Below, piece after piece: positions 32,916-43,010 of a stretch of 49,645 bases of DNA. Under the pieces are notes generated by a model. That model saw only the letters and a list, made by a program, of their open reading frames with translations. It was not told the origin of the DNA and ran no database searches. Position 1 is the stretch's first letter; each line of letters starts with the position of its first letter. Position numbers and translations under genes: made by a program. Source of the DNA: an uncultured Oscillibacter sp. (lineage in GTDB: Bacteria > Bacillota > Clostridia > Oscillospirales > Oscillospiraceae). The DNA is taken from NCBI GenBank assembly GCA_910585385.1, contig CAJUDV010000017.1:1-49645 (forward strand). The letters run 5' to 3'.

Positions 32916-33101
32916 CTAAAAATTTCCGTACAGATGAAAATCCGACAGGGTGAAGATACCGTCCCGATACGCCGCATCGGCGGAGAGGTCCGCCACATAC
33001 CAGGTGGGAAACACATCCACCCCTCCCCAAACCCGAATGCGGCGTTCCTCCGGGAAGACCTCTGAAAACCAGCGGGGCCAGCGGGAGGGAACGCGGTCTC
33101 C
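32916..33101 (-). pseudogene. 61-codon open frame without a start, between tatD and the radical SAM gene
   Basis: An open frame between TGA (33102-33104) and TAG (32916-32918). The residues look coding: GDRVPSRWPRWFSEVFPEER, then VWGGVDVFPTWYVADLSADA and a conserved-looking end FTLSDFHLYGNF. No ATG, GTG or TTG stands near its N-terminus, but an ATG in another frame lies at the same place (33103-33105). A frameshift, an unusual start, or a decayed small gene are all possible. The stop lies 14 bases before the radical SAM start. Confidence 0.45.
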
Positions 33102-33168
33102 TCATTCGTTGTCCTCTTGTTGTCTTGCGTCTTGAGGGAACGGGCATCCCGCCAGCGGCGCGGAGATT

Positions 33169-33951
33169 TTACCCGGCGTCTCGGGCCTTGGGAAACAACC
33201 GCAGGGCGTTCTCAAACGTAATCTGCGCCATCTCCTCCGGCGTCACGCCCTTCCACTCCGCCAGTTTCTCCACAATATAGGGCAGGTTCCGGCTGTCGTT
33301 CCGCTTTCCCCGGTTGGGCACCGGAGAGAGGTAGGGCGCGTCCGTCTCGATGACAATTCGCTCCAGGGGCGTCACAGCCGCAACCTCCGGGGCCCGTTTG
33401 GCGTTCTTGTAGGTGATGGGCCCGTCGAAGCCCAGGTACCAGCCCCGCCGGACCAGCTCCTCCGCCATCTCGGGGCTTCCGGAGAAGCAGTGGAACACCC
33501 CGGTGACCTCCGGGAACTCTTTCACAATGGCCAGGGAGTCCCCGTGGGCCTCCCGGTCGTGGACGATGGCGGGGAGCCCCTCCTCCCGGGCCAGGGCCAG
33601 CTGCTGCCGAAAGATCTCCTGCTGGAACTCCCTGGGCGGGTTCTCCGCCCAGTAGTAGTCCAGCCCGATCTCTCCCACGGCAATTACCTTGGGATGCCGG
33701 CACAGGGTTCGTATTTCCGCCAGCTCCGCCTCCCCGGCTCCGGCGCAGTCCTCCGGATGGATGCCCGCGGCGGCGTAAATATAATGGTACTCCTCCGCCA
33801 GGGCGATGGAGGCCCGGGAGCTCTCCACGTCCACCCCGGCAGTCACCGCGGCGGCCACCCCCGCCGCCGGGAGCAGCTGCCCCAGCAGCTCCGTCCGGTC
33901 CCGTCCAAAGGCGTTATCGGTATAGTGGGCATGGGTGTCAAACAGCGTCAT
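33169..33951 (-). CDS. tatD: TatD family metal-dependent hydrolase (DNase)
   Basis: A 260-residue TIM-barrel hydrolase with the metal ligands in FDTHAHYTD, GEIGLDYY (catalytic Glu), the VHDREAH and FHCFSG histidines, and ETDAPYLSP. TatD enzymes are 3'-5' DNases or phosphodiesterases. ATG 33951 follows AGGAGG at nine bases; an in-frame start at 34014 has no such signal. The radical SAM gene downstream is a usual partner in clostridia. Confidence 0.93.
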   Translation of the reverse strand: MTLFDTHAHYTDNAFGRDRTELLGQLLPAAGVAAAVTAGVDVESSRASIALAEEYHYIYAAAGIHPEDCAGAGEAELAEIRTLCRHPKVIAVGEIGLDYYWAENPPREFQQEIFRQQLALAREEGLPAIVHDREAHGDSLAIVKEFPEVTGVFHCFSGSPEMAEELVRRGWYLGFDGPITYKNAKRAPEVAAVTPLERIVIETDAPYLSPVPNRGKRNDSRNLPYIVEKLAEWKGVTPEEMAQITFENALRLFPKARDAG

Positions 33952-34057
33952 GGCGCGCCTCCTGTGTCGATTTGCTTCTATTGTAGCACAGTTTTCCGGA
34001 ATGAAAAGGGCCAAATTATTTCCGGAAAATCAGGCCAGCAGGCGGAGGCATGAAAAA

Positions 34058-34082
34058 AAGGACATCCGTCGGGATGTCCTTT
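34058..34082 (-). terminator. Terminator of rpsT
   Basis: An 11-bp stem (AAAGGACATCC with GGATGTCCTTT) and GTCG loop, followed on the minus strand by a run of T. Confidence 0.85.
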
Positions 34083-34098
34083 CCAGCTCATCATGCAA

Positions 34099-34362
34099 TC
34101 AGCCGATCTTGTTGAGCTTCAGGGTCATAGCGCTCTTTCTGTGAGCGGCCGTGTTCTTGTGCAGAACGCCCTTGGCAACGGCCTGATCGACCTTCTTCAC
34201 CGCGACCTTGTACGCGCCATCGGCCTCGGTGCGATTGCCTTCCGCGGCAGCAGCCTCGAACTTCTTGATGGCGGTCTTCAGTTCAGATTTCGCGGCCTTG
34301 TTGCGCGCGTTTCTGGCGGCTCCGATGAGGACACGCTTCTTGGCAGACTTGATATTCGGCAA
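34099..34362 (-). CDS. rpsT: 30S ribosomal protein S20
   Basis: An 87-residue basic helical protein that binds 16S rRNA. It starts with the canonical PNIKSAKKRV sequence only if translation begins at TTG 34362, seven bases after GGAGGAGG. The GTG at 34371 would add three residues not seen in the family. A promoter is visible on the minus strand: TTGCTT (34451-34456), 17 bases, TAAAAT (34428-34433). The TTG start may help keep S20 synthesis autoregulated, as known in other bacteria. Confidence 0.96.
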   Translation of the reverse strand: MPNIKSAKKRVLIGAARNARNKAAKSELKTAIKKFEAAAAEGNRTEADGAYKVAVKKVDQAVAKGVLHKNTAAHRKSAMTLKLNKIG

Positions 34363-34555
34363 ACCAAACACCTCCTCCTTAGGCAGATTTATTTAGGGGA
34401 ATAGAAATTCCCACCGTGCAGAATGATATTTTAACAGGGAAGTCAAAAAAAAGCAAGAGTTTTTTTACAATTTCCGGTGAATTTTTGAATATTGTATCCC
34501 CATGCGCAAAACCTAGGGAAAAGACCCCCAGATTTTGTGCAGGAGGCAGTACAGC

Positions 34556-35452
34556 ATGTTGGTAAAACGCACAGACCTGGCCCTGGAGGCCCGGGAATTA
34601 TGGCAGGAGTCCGCGGAGCGGACCACCCGCCTCTCCGGCGTCAAGGCCACCAAAACCAAGCGGGAGGGGTATCCGGTGACCCGGGTGGACATCCTGGACC
34701 AGCGGGGGGAGAAGGCCCTGGGGAAACCCCAGGGCAGCTATCTGACCATTGACCTGACCACCTTCTGGCAGCGGAAGACGGACTTTTTCGAGCGGGCTGT
34801 CCGGGCCGTGGGCTCTCAGCTCAAGGAGCTGCTGCCGGAGGAGGGGTCGGTCCTCATCATCGGCCTGGGCAACGCCGCCATGACGCCGGACGCCGTAGGC
34901 CCCCTGGCGGCGGACAACATCCTCATCACCCGGCACCTCATCGCCGCCATGCCCAAGCACTTCTCCGGGTTCCGTCCGGTGGCGGTGTTCCGCACCGGCG
35001 TGCTGGGCACCACCGGCGTGGAGTCCGCCGAGGCGGTGCGGGGCCTTGTGGCGGAGGTGCGGCCGTCCCTGGTCATCGCCATCGACGCCCTGGCCTCCCG
35101 CCGCTGCGAGCGGGTGTGCGCCACGGTGCAGCTCTCCGACACCGGCATCATCCCCGGCTCCGGCGTGGGGAACCACCGGGCGGCGCTGAACAAAGAGACC
35201 CTGGGGGTGCCGGTGCTGGCGGTGGGCATTCCCACGGTGGTGGACGCCGCCACTCTGGCGGCGGATCTTCTGGAGGAGTCCGGCGCTGAGAACGTCGATC
35301 CCGAATCCCTGCGGGGCGGAAAGGGAGGGCTGATGGTAACCACCCAGGACATCGACCAGCAGGTCCGGGATCTGAGCAAGGTCGTTGGGTACGGCATCAA
35401 TTGGGCCCTTCAGGACCTGGAGATTGAGGAGATGAACGCGCTTTTGAGCTGA
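34556..35452 (+). CDS. gpr: GPR endopeptidase (spore germination protease)
   Basis: A 298-residue aspartic-type protease that degrades small acid-soluble spore proteins at germination. Family blocks are RTDLALEARE at the N-terminus, VLIIGLGNAAMTPDAVGP, FRTGVLGTTGVESAE, VIAIDALASR and GSGVGNHRAALN. It is made as a zymogen in the forespore. ATG 34556 follows AGGAGG by nine bases. Its presence shows that the organism is, or descends from, a spore former. I could not assign a sigma-F or sigma-G promoter with confidence. Confidence 0.95.
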   Translation: MLVKRTDLALEARELWQESAERTTRLSGVKATKTKREGYPVTRVDILDQRGEKALGKPQGSYLTIDLTTFWQRKTDFFERAVRAVGSQLKELLPEEGSVLIIGLGNAAMTPDAVGPLAADNILITRHLIAAMPKHFSGFRPVAVFRTGVLGTTGVESAEAVRGLVAEVRPSLVIAIDALASRRCERVCATVQLSDTGIIPGSGVGNHRAALNKETLGVPVLAVGIPTVVDAATLAADLLEESGAENVDPESLRGGKGGLMVTTQDIDQQVRDLSKVVGYGINWALQDLEIEEMNALLS

Positions 35453-35571
35453 GAGGCCCCCGTTTTCCTCCGCGGGGGCGCGCCGCCAGCCATTCTCAAT
35501 GGCCGAATCCCCGCCCCGCCCGCCGGGACGGGAAGACGGCCCCCATTTACATTGCCAATCCGGGAGGCCGC

Positions 35572-35600
35572 GCCATCAGGCCTTCGTGCCATCAGGCCTT
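35572..35600. repeat. Short tandem repeat GCCATCAGGCCTT
   Basis: Two identical 13-base units, 35572-35584 and 35588-35600, separated by CGT, in the 244-base gap between gpr and the exonuclease gene. Nothing else stands out in that gap. Confidence 0.5.
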
Positions 35601-35696
35601 GTTTGAAAAATATCAACCCCCCAACAGCGGATTTTTTAACGCGGTCAGGGGCGGTTTTGGCCGCCAGGATTTGTGCCTGGGCGATTGGTGCAGCTT

Positions 35697-36452
35697 CTAA
35701 AGGTCAATCTCCAAAACCACCGGACAGTGGTCGCTCCCTGTCACTTCACTCCAGATGTCCGCATTGCGGATCAGCCCCCGCAGCCTCTGGGAGACAATAA
35801 AATAGTCGATCCGCCACCCGGCGTTGTTCCTCCTGGCGTTGAAGCGATAGCTCCACCAGGAGTACGCCCCGGTCCTGTCGGGATACAGCGCCCGGAAGGT
35901 GTCCACAAACCCGCTCTCCAGCAGACGGGTCATCTTCTCCCGCTCCTCGTCCGAAAAGCCGGGATTCCTCCGGTTGTTCCGGGGATTTTTCAGGTCAATC
36001 TCCCGGTGGGCCACGTTCAGGTCCCCACAGTAGATCACAGGCTTCTTCCCGTCCAGTTCCAGCAGGTACTCCCGGATGTCGTCCTCCCAGGCCATGCGGT
36101 AATCCAGCCGGGCCAGCTGGTCCTTGGAGTTGGGCGTGTAGCAGCACACCAGATAGAACTCCGGGTACTCCGCCGTGATGACCCGCCCCTCCCGGCGGTG
36201 CTCTTCGATGCCGAAGCCGTACGTCACCGCCAGAGGCTCCCGCCGGGTGAAGACCGCCGTGCCGGAATAGCCCGCCCTGTCGGCGCTGTTCCAGTAGCGG
36301 ACGTAGCCCGGCAGATCAAACTCCGCCTGCTCCGGGCGCATCTTCGTCTCCTGCAAGCAGATCACATCCGCGTTGGCAAAGGCGCAGAAGTCCAGAAAGC
36401 CCTTCCCCAGGCAGGAGCGCAGGCCATTGACATTCCAGGATACCAATTTCAC
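35697..36452 (-). CDS. xth: Exodeoxyribonuclease III (AP endonuclease)
   Basis: A 251-residue exonuclease III-family enzyme for base-excision repair. Catalytic blocks are SWNVNGLRS at the N-terminus, CLQETKMRP (metal-binding Glu), YCGDLNVAHREIDL (Asp and Asn), RIDYFIVS and GSDHCPVVL (catalytic Asp-His). The ATG is at 36452. Length is standard. Monocistronic. Confidence 0.95.
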   Translation of the reverse strand: MKLVSWNVNGLRSCLGKGFLDFCAFANADVICLQETKMRPEQAEFDLPGYVRYWNSADRAGYSGTAVFTRREPLAVTYGFGIEEHRREGRVITAEYPEFYLVCCYTPNSKDQLARLDYRMAWEDDIREYLLELDGKKPVIYCGDLNVAHREIDLKNPRNNRRNPGFSDEEREKMTRLLESGFVDTFRALYPDRTGAYSWWSYRFNARRNNAGWRIDYFIVSQRLRGLIRNADIWSEVTGSDHCPVVLEIDL

Positions 36453-36648
36453 AGCAGATCCTCCTCGTCACAATCCATAATATTTTATTCTACCCGATTC
36501 GCCGGAGAAACACAACGCCGGCCGGTAAAAAAAAGTCGAAAAAAAGGGGAAATTTCCGTAGCATTTCCGAGAGAAATATGATACGCTGAGAGTAGAGAAA
36601 ACCACCCGCGGACAGCGCGGAAATTACTTGGTGGAAAGAGGGAGCGGG

Positions 36649-37287
36649 ATGAGAAAACAAGTCTGCCTGTGGCTGCTGCTGTCGTGTCTGCTGTCCGGCT
36701 GCGGAACCGCCGCCGCGCCCTCCTCAGCGGCGGAGGAGGAGGGCGCCGTCCCCGCCTGGGCCCCGGCGTCCGGCGCAGGGCTGTCCGCCACCCAGCTGGA
36801 GGCGGAGCCCCGCCCGCTGCTGGAAGAGGAAATCCTGGCCGCCTACTACCGGGCGGAGGAGGCCTACGGCTGGTTTGACCTGGCCCCCCTGCCAGACAGC
36901 GGCGAGACTGTCCGCGTGGACGGCGCAGCCTACCGCAGGGTGGATTACCCCGGCATGGAGACCCTGGACGACCTGCGCGCCTATCTGCGGAACCTCTTTT
37001 CCGCTGAGCTGACCGACTATCTGCTGTCCCTGGGCGGCGGCACCCCCTACTATCAGGACGTGGACGGGGCGCTGCACGTCTCCTTCTCCGGCCGGGACCG
37101 GGACGGCAGCAAAGGCGCGTCCCAGGTGGAAGCGGTGCGGATGGACGGCCAGGCCTACTCTCTGGAGGTGTCCGTGGAGCTGCTGGACAGCACCCGAACC
37201 GCCGTCACGGGACTGGAGTGCTGGTCCTTTTCCTATGCCTATGTGGACGGCCGCTGGGTCTTCACGGACTTTCAGCTGGTGGGCTGA
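36649..37287 (+). CDS. Lipoprotein, possibly IseA/DL-endopeptidase-inhibitor-like
   Basis: A 212-residue secreted lipoprotein. MRKQVCLWLLLSCLLSGCGT is a clear signal with lipobox LLSGC. An Ala/Ser/Glu-rich linker precedes a globular domain (ETLDDLRAYLRNLFSAELTD ... WSFSYAYVDGRWVFTDFQLV) that resembles IseA-type inhibitors of cell-wall endopeptidases; this is a weak match by eye. ATG 36649 follows GAGGGAGCGG, and a GTG at 36628 is rejected because it precedes that site. Confidence 0.72.
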   Translation: MRKQVCLWLLLSCLLSGCGTAAAPSSAAEEEGAVPAWAPASGAGLSATQLEAEPRPLLEEEILAAYYRAEEAYGWFDLAPLPDSGETVRVDGAAYRRVDYPGMETLDDLRAYLRNLFSAELTDYLLSLGGGTPYYQDVDGALHVSFSGRDRDGSKGASQVEAVRMDGQAYSLEVSVELLDSTRTAVTGLECWSFSYAYVDGRWVFTDFQLVG

Positions 37288-37300
37288 CACAGGGCGCGTC

Positions 37301-37590
37301 TCGCAAACTTTCGCAAAATACCCGCTATTATTACGCAAAATATTGCATTTCGCCGGGAGCCTTAAGAGGTCTTCCGGCTTTTTGTCAACTTATTAACAGA
37401 ATTTGCGCTATAATACAGTTGAATTTGCGTAAAAATTTACGCAAATTGGGTCAATCTGCAATGAACCTCCCATATATATTTATGCAAAAGGTAAAAGTTA
37501 CAACGTTTGCGTAAAATGTAGCGTAAGAATTACTTGAAAAAACGTTCACGTATGTTACAATAAGAAAGCACCCAATAACAACGCAAAAGG
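37301..37590. promoter_or_regulatory. Cluster of TTTGCGTAAA-type repeats and promoter upstream of hppA
   Basis: Repeated TTTGCG / CGCAAA motifs at 37302-37318 (two), 37333-37340, 37402-37407, 37506-37516 and 37581-37587, and a perfect 12-bp inverted repeat AATTTGCGTAAA-AA-TTTACGCAAATT at 37422-37447. Two probable -10 boxes are present: TATAAT at about 37410-37415 and TACAAT at 37556-37561, the latter with TTGAAA (37534-37539) 16 bases upstream. The whole 311-base gap is AT-rich and appears devoted to regulation. Confidence 0.6.
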
Positions 37591-37599
37591 AGTGGAAGT

Positions 37600-39720
<2,121 letters not shown>

Positions 39721-39733
39721 TTCCGGTTTTACC

Positions 39734-39767
39734 GGTCCCCCCGTCTGCCGGCGGGGGGACCTTTTTT
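39734..39767 (+). terminator. Intrinsic terminator of hppA
   Basis: A 10-bp stem GGTCCCCCCG (39734-39743) with CGGGGGGACC (39752-39761), then T6. Confidence 0.9.
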
Positions 39768-39900
39768 CTCGCCCTGGCGGGCGGGGGGGGATTTCAGCCA
39801 TGAGGATGGCTGGTGCATTTGCACCCCCCCATGTCGTCGGAAGAAACTCCGCCGCTCCATTTCCGGCTAAAGCCGAAAATTCCGCTCAAGCTCCGTTCCT

Positions 39901-39949
39901 TCCTCCTCTCCCCACCGGACCCGCTTCGCTGGGCTCCGGCGGGGGCCCC
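39901..39949. repeat. 49-base intergenic repeat, copy 1
   Basis: Begins TCCTCCTCTCCCCACCGGAC and ends CGGGGGCCCC. It differs from copy 2 (40061-40109) at one base only (39926 T, 40086 C). Its centre can fold as CCGGA-CCCGC / GCTGGG-CTCCGG. Confidence 0.85.
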
Positions 39950-40060
39950 TGTTTTCGGTTGTGCCGAAAAGAGAAAGCGGGCCGTGCACGGTCCTCGTCG
40001 TCGCAAAGTCCGCTAAGCTCCGTTTCCGCCTTGCGGCGAAAACTGCGCCCGCTCCCTTGC

Positions 40061-40109
40061 TCCTCCTCTCCCCACCGGACCCGCTCCGCTGGGCTCCGGC
40101 GGGGGCCCC
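40061..40109. repeat. 49-base intergenic repeat, copy 2
   Basis: Second copy, exactly 160 bases after the first, in the same orientation. Similarity also continues weakly upstream (CGAAAA...CCGCTC). Confidence 0.85.
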
Positions 40110-40580
40110 AATTAAAAGCCGCCGGGGCGGAATTTGGCCGCGGGGGTCAAATTCGCCCAAATGCGGGGGTCTTCTCAGACGGTGCCCGGAAATTTGGCAG
40201 TCTCAAGCCGGCTACGGCTGACAGCGTTCCGCCCTTTAGCGCTCTGCCGCAGTTGTGACTGCCATCGAGGTTGTTTTGCAGGTTTGACGCAAGGCCCCTA
40301 GCGCCGCTTCCCGCGCTTCGCGCATGGCTAGGCCTTTGCGGGATGGGATGCTGTTCTACCGGCAGAACTGTGGGGCCAGCAGCCCTCTGCTGGCCATCCT
40401 CTGGCAGTCCTGCAGGTTGCCGCTCAGAGCCCAAAAAGCCGGCACCTCTTCTGCAAGTGCCGGGCCTCCGGTAAATGCCTTATCGGTATACATAGTTACT
40501 ATTTGAATATTTCTAAATAACAAAGGGATTTTCAATTGAACCAGAACCGTGTATTATTGAGAAGGAAAGGGGTGAAGATT

Positions 40581-40856
40581 ATGGAAGAACTGCTGCTTGA
40601 AAAAATGGCTCGCCTTTATGAGCGTCAACTGTTGGCTGATGACAGTGAATGGGCGGAAATACAAAAAAACTGCGAAAAAGTCCGCCAGAACTTTATGGAA
40701 CGGTATCAGAGTGACGAGGAAATCTGCTTACAGGCCATCGATCTGATCGACGCCAACACCCAGGTTTCAGCCTACCGGGAACATCTTCGGTTTTCAATTG
40801 GCGTCTGCCTGGGAATGGAACTCATGGCCTTGCGGGATGCTGTCTATGCCATGTAG
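40581..40856 (+). CDS. DUF6809-type small protein
   Basis: A 91-residue helical acidic protein (MEELLLEKMARLYERQLLAD, ending FSIGVCLGMELMALRDAVYA). The pattern is that of a small family found widely in Firmicutes without known activity; I associate it with DUF6809. ATG 40581 follows AAAGGGGTGAAG. An in-frame start at 40536 lacks a site. It stands alone between the repeat zone and the NifU-like operon. Confidence 0.75.
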   Translation: MEELLLEKMARLYERQLLADDSEWAEIQKNCEKVRQNFMERYQSDEEICLQAIDLIDANTQVSAYREHLRFSIGVCLGMELMALRDAVYAM

Positions 40857-40960
40857 GGGCGGACCTTCTGCCTCGCCCGCATCTCCGTTTTGTCATTTTC
40901 CACAGGAAACCGCCCCAAAATTTAAGGGGGTAAAAAACCGCTGGAATCAGCCGGTCCGCC

Positions 40961-40989
40961 TTGACAAGGTAATCGTTTACCGATATAAT
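40961..40989 (+). promoter_or_regulatory. Promoter with operator in the spacer, NifU-like/GGGtGRT operon
   Basis: TTGACA (40961-40966), a 17-base spacer and TATAAT (40984-40989), a near-perfect SigA promoter. The spacer contains GGTAATCGTTTACC (40968-40981), a near-palindrome with central CG like LacI-family operators. Confidence 0.82.
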
Positions 40990-41068
40990 ACTTTCGGAAA
41001 TTTCCCCGGAACCCTCCGGCGGAAGCCGGAAAGGCCGCAAAAACATATGAAGGAAAGGATGCGCGAAC

Positions 41069-41761
41069 ATGATCTACTCTACCGAAGTGCAAAATATGTG
41101 CCCCGTCGCCAAGGGCGCGTACCACGGTCCCGCTCCCATCCCCGAGGAGGGCAAGTGGGTCCAGGCCAAGGAGATCAAGGACATCTCCGGCCTCACCCAC
41201 GGCGTGGGCTGGTGCGCCCCCCAGCAGGGCGCCTGCAAGCTCACTCTCAACGTCAAGGACGGCATCATTGAGGAGGCCCTGGTGGAGACCCTGGGCTGCT
41301 CCGGCATGACCCACTCCGCCGCCATGGCCTCGGAGATCCTCATCGGCAAGACCCTGCTGGAGGCCCTGAACACCGACCTGGTGTGCGACGCCATCAACAC
41401 CGCCATGCGGGAGCTGTTCCTCCAGATCGTCTACGGCCGCACCCAGACCGCCTTCTCCGAGGGGGGCCTCCCCGTGGGCGCCTCTCTGGAGGACCTGGGC
41501 AAGGGCCTCAGGTCCCAGGTGGGCACCATGTTCGGCACCAAGGCCAAGGGTCCCCGCTACCTGGAGATGGCCGAGGGCTACGTCACCCGCATCGCCCTGA
41601 ACAAGGACGACGAGATCATTGGCTACGAGTTCGTGAACCTGGGCAAGATGATGGACGCCATCAAGAAGGGCACCGACGCCAATGAGGCTCTGGAAAAGGC
41701 CAAGGGCTGCTACGGCCAGTTCGACGGGGCCGCCAAATATATCGACCCCCGTCACGAGTAA
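41069..41761 (+). CDS. NifU-like iron-sulfur scaffold-type protein of the GGGtGRT operon
   Basis: A 230-residue protein with a NifU/IscU-like fold: WCAPQQGACKLTLNVKDGII, ETLGCSGMTHSAAMASEIL and a later NTAMRELFLQIVYGRTQTAF. Three cysteines (in WCAPQQGAC and LGCSG) could hold a metal or Fe-S cluster. It is translated ahead of the GGGtGRT protein with a 19-base gap. The pair is recurrent in anaerobes, but its exact reaction is not known. AAGGA lies before ATG 41069. Confidence 0.85.
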   Translation: MIYSTEVQNMCPVAKGAYHGPAPIPEEGKWVQAKEIKDISGLTHGVGWCAPQQGACKLTLNVKDGIIEEALVETLGCSGMTHSAAMASEILIGKTLLEALNTDLVCDAINTAMRELFLQIVYGRTQTAFSEGGLPVGASLEDLGKGLRSQVGTMFGTKAKGPRYLEMAEGYVTRIALNKDDEIIGYEFVNLGKMMDAIKKGTDANEALEKAKGCYGQFDGAAKYIDPRHE

Positions 41762-41780
41762 GAAAAGGAGGAATTGAGAA

Positions 41781-42779
41781 ATGGCTCTGTTTGAAAGCTA
41801 CGAGAGAAGAATCGAGAAGATCAATTCCGTCCTGTCTCAGTACGGAATCAAGACCGTGGAGGAGTGCCGGGAGATCTGCCAGGCCGCCGGCTTCGACCCC
41901 TACGAGATTGTCAAGGGCATCCAGCCCATCTGCTTTGAGAACGCCTGCTGGGCCTACTGCGTAGGCGCGGCCATCGCCCTGAAGAAGAACGTGGCCACCG
42001 CCGCCGAGGCCGCCGAGGCCATCGGCGAGGGCCTCCAGGCCTTCTGCATCTCCGGCTCCGTGGCCGAGGACCGCAAGGTTGGCCTGGGCCATGGCAACCT
42101 TGGCGCCATGCTGCTGCGGGACGAGACCAAGTGCTTCGCCTTCCTGGCGGGCCACGAGTCCTTCGCCGCCGCCGAGGGCGCCATCGGCATCGTCCGCAAC
42201 GCCAACAAGGCACGCAAGGAGCCCCTGCGGGTCATCCTCAACGGCCTGGGCAAGGACGCCGCCCAGATCATCAGCCGCATCAACGGCTTCACCTACGTCC
42301 AGACCCAGTTCGACTACGGCACCGGCGAGGTGAAGGTGGTCAAGGAGACCCGGTACTCCGAGGGCGAGCGGGCCAATGTCCGCTGCTACGGCGCCGACGA
42401 CGTCCGGGAGGGCGTGGCCATCATGCACCTGGAGGGCGTGGACGTCTCCATCACCGGAAACTCCACCAACCCCACCCGGTTCCAGCACCCCGTGGCCGGC
42501 ACCTATAAAAAAGAGTGCGTAGAACTGGGAAAGAAGTACTTCTCCGTGGCCTCCGGCGGCGGCACCGGCCGCACCCTGCACCCGGACAACATGGCCGCCG
42601 GCCCCGCTTCCTACGGCATGACCGACACCATGGGCCGGATGCACTCCGACGCCCAGTTCGCCGGGTCCAGCTCTGTCCCCGCCCACGTGGAGATGATGGG
42701 CTTTTTGGGCATGGGCAACAACCCCATGGTGGGCGCCACCGTGGCGGTGGCCGTGGCGGTAGCCGAGAGCAAAAAGTAA
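41781..42779 (+). CDS. GGGtGRT protein
   Basis: A 332-residue soluble protein named for the motif in VASGGGTGRTLHPDN (about residues 254-268). Other clear blocks are GLGHGNLGAMLLRDETKCFA and AGHESFAAAEGAIGIVRNAN. Several histidines and cysteines (CFENACWAYC near residue 53) suggest a metal or nucleotide site. It is cotranscribed with the NifU-like gene and ends with a Val/Ala-rich tail. The family is recognised but its function is not established. Confidence 0.88.
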   Translation: MALFESYERRIEKINSVLSQYGIKTVEECREICQAAGFDPYEIVKGIQPICFENACWAYCVGAAIALKKNVATAAEAAEAIGEGLQAFCISGSVAEDRKVGLGHGNLGAMLLRDETKCFAFLAGHESFAAAEGAIGIVRNANKARKEPLRVILNGLGKDAAQIISRINGFTYVQTQFDYGTGEVKVVKETRYSEGERANVRCYGADDVREGVAIMHLEGVDVSITGNSTNPTRFQHPVAGTYKKECVELGKKYFSVASGGGTGRTLHPDNMAAGPASYGMTDTMGRMHSDAQFAGSSSVPAHVEMMGFLGMGNNPMVGATVAVAVAVAESKK

Positions 42780-42964
42780 GAACCTGTATTCATAACCGGG
42801 GGATGCGGGATGTCCGCGGATTTTTGCTGTCAGACCAGGAGATTTTCCGCAGGCATCCTGCCGGATGGCAAGAAAAATCGACGCAGTATGACGGCAAAAA
42901 GACCGGTCAGACCGTATTCAACGGTTGTGAATACAGGTTTCTAAGATCAGCGCATAAAAACAGC

Positions 42965-42996
42965 AGCGCCCCGGAGAGTTCTCCGGGGCGCTTTTT
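42965..42996. terminator. Terminator between GGGtGRT and the small minus-strand gene
   Basis: A 12-bp perfect stem AGCGCCCCGGAG (42965-42976) with CTCCGGGGCGCT (42981-42992), AGTT loop, then TTTTT. Confidence 0.9.
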
Positions 42997-43010
42997 CTGG
43001 CGCCGCTTTG

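Larger units (their letters stand above)
39768..40580. other. Long GC-rich intergenic zone with repeats and hairpins
   Basis: About 800 bases with no believable gene; the short ORFs on both strands are low-complexity. It contains two copies of a 49-base repeat, a motif shared with the 20,580 region, a motif shared with the 25,500 region, and hairpins at 40353-40368, 40374-40395 (9-bp perfect stem, CCCT loop) and about 40439-40468. The last 80 bases turn AT-rich and hold the leader of the DUF6809-type gene. Confidence 0.6.

Noticed and set aside
34440..34556. Sigma-G promoter for gpr
   Set aside because: A GAATA-like element is present, but no CATNNTA-like -10 lies at the right distance, so I did not call it.
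35453..35696. Possible small gene between gpr and the exonuclease
   Set aside because: Open frames there are short and lack ribosome binding sites; only a 13-base tandem repeat stands out.
40147..40506. Short ORFs of 60-95 codons on both strands in the repeat zone
   Set aside because: No ribosome binding site and odd composition; the DNA there is explained by hairpins and repeats.
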